From: Ruminococcaceae bacterium UBA2656
Lineage (GTDB): Bacteria; Bacillota; Clostridia; Oscillospirales; Acutalibacteraceae
Length of the DNA stretch: 24,595 bases
Direction: 5' to 3'
Assembly (NCBI GenBank): GCA_002359465.1
Contig: DENA01000007.1
Span: 7,228-31,822 of the forward strand
The notes beneath the pieces are model-generated. The model had not been told where the DNA came from. It ran no database searches and worked only from the letters and a program-made list of their open reading frames with translations. A program made the translations under genes and the position numbers. Shown here piece by piece: positions 23,920 to 24,595 of this stretch; the first letter of the stretch is position 1, and each line of letters starts with the position of its first letter.

Positions 23920-24595
23920 TCTTTTTCAACCCCGTTTCCAACCAAGCGATACACTGTGTCAAGGCTGACCATATTAGCGGCGTCTATAATCTGCTGGCGC
24001 GTAACGGAACTGATAATAGCCGCCGCCTCTTCCGGTCGCTTAACATAGTTTGCAAAGGTCTGTGACAGATACCACGCCTCCAGCCCGCCAAGAGAGTCGG
24101 ACAGGGAGCGGTAATTGTTGCACATGCTTAATTTAGCAGCATTGATTTCATCGTCGTCGAAGTTGCCTTTTTTAATTTCTTCCAGCTGAAACAAAATCTC
24201 CTCTTTTGCCTTATCTACGTTCTTTGTTTCCACACCGCTCTGCACAAGCATAATTCCCTTCATGGAAATGAACATTGCACTGCAGTAGTAACAAAGGCTG
24301 AGCTTTTCACGGACATTCAAAAACAATTTGGAGCTCGGGGTGCCTCCAAAGAGTGTAACCATCAGCTTTACCGCTTCCACCTGTTCATCCTGCAGCGATA
24401 TCGCGGTGCGAAAGCCAAGGACGAGTTTGGATTGAGCAATGTCCATTTTCTCAGTTACATCATTGACCTGGCCAGCCTTTTTAACATTTTCTGTCGGGCA
24501 CGCAACAGCGGATCTTTTTCCAAGCTTTTGGAAAGCACTGTAAAATCCATCAAAAACAGTCTGGGGGTCGCAGTCTCCCAAAACCATGATTTCTA
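23916..24595 (-). CDS. M16-family peptidase-like protein, YmfF-like (5' end outside window)
   Basis: The frame is open to the window edge, so the visible 225 or so residues are the C-terminal part of a longer protein. They contain typical M16 C-terminal features: MVLGDCDPQTVF, the middle FRTAISLQDEQVEAVKLMVTLFGGTPSSKLFLNVREKLSLCYY-type region (LFGGTPSSKLFLNVREK), and SLGGLEAWYLSQ. The N-terminal domain, where HxxEH would be, is not visible, so I cannot tell if it is catalytic. In the known YmfF/YmfH pairs this member lacks the zinc site. Its stop overlaps the next gene's ATG. The ATG at 24585-24587 is internal, not the start. Confidence 0.87.
   Translation of the reverse strand, partial: EIMVLGDCDPQTVFDGFYSAFQKLGKRSAVACPTENVKKAGQVNDVTEKMDIAQSKLVLGFRTAISLQDEQVEAVKLMVTLFGGTPSSKLFLNVREKLSLCYYCSAMFISMKGIMLVQSGVETKNVDKAKEEILFQLEEIKKGNFDDDEINAAKLSMCNNYRSLSDSLGGLEAWYLSQTFANYVKRPEEAAAIISSVTRQQIIDAANMVSLDTVYRLVGNGVEKE

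Noticed and set aside
1..24595. CRISPR array, insertion sequence or tRNA genes
   Set aside because: No regularly spaced repeats, transposase-like frames, terminal inverted repeats or tRNA cloverleaf were found on reading both strands.

Overview
The window looks like a chromosomal segment of a low- to mid-GC Firmicute of class Clostridia, probably an Oscillospiraceae/Ruminococcaceae-type spore former. This is an inference from gene content: a SpoIIM sporulation protein, a SCIFF ranthipeptide precursor with its radical-SAM maturase, a lysine riboswitch, a tyrosine T-box, strong GGAGG ribosome binding sites and sigma-A promoters. Coding density is high. I see no rRNA, tRNA, insertion sequence, prophage or CRISPR array. 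Most genes are on the minus strand; the lysine operon (7227-10476) is the only plus-strand block.

Region by region. (1) 1-1938, minus: proC, spoIIM and a truncated XerD-type recombinase, read from a promoter upstream of proC. (2) 1939-3760, minus: a two-gene ranthipeptide unit. It has its own promoter, a 48-residue six-cysteine SCIFF peptide, a hairpin, the radical-SAM/SPASM maturase and a terminal hairpin. (3) 3761-6816, minus: queA-tgt (queuosine in tRNA), yajC with its own promoter, and a TIGR04086-type membrane protein whose ribosome binding site lies in a long hairpin. (4) The 410-base gap 6817-7226 holds two interleaved divergent promoters, a lysine riboswitch and its terminator. (5) 7227-10476, plus: asd (archaeal/fungal type), dapA, dapB and a stand-alone double-ACT protein like an aspartokinase regulatory subunit, closed by a terminator. 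(6) 10563-13229, minus: an isolated 888-residue YfhO-family membrane protein with its own promoter. (7) 13340-14569, minus: tyrS. The 326-base gap before it (14570-14895) holds a consensus promoter and a tyrosine T-box leader. (8) 14896-22540, minus: a tightly packed lgt-folD-dxs-tlyA-nadK-argR-recN run with overlapping or near-touching genes. (9) 22633-24595, minus: a pair of M16 peptidase-family genes (YmfH/YmfF type); the upstream one runs off the window.

How the genes work together: asd, dapA and dapB convert aspartyl phosphate to tetrahydrodipicolinate for lysine and cell wall synthesis under lysine feedback at the RNA level, and the ACT protein may add feedback at the protein level. queA and tgt supply successive steps of queuosine synthesis. 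The dxs-recN run mixes isoprenoid, NADP, folate, RNA-modification, arginine-control and DNA-repair functions, a clustering familiar from Clostridia. The most biologically intriguing part is the SCIFF peptide system together with its regulatory hairpins and its membrane-protein neighbour.
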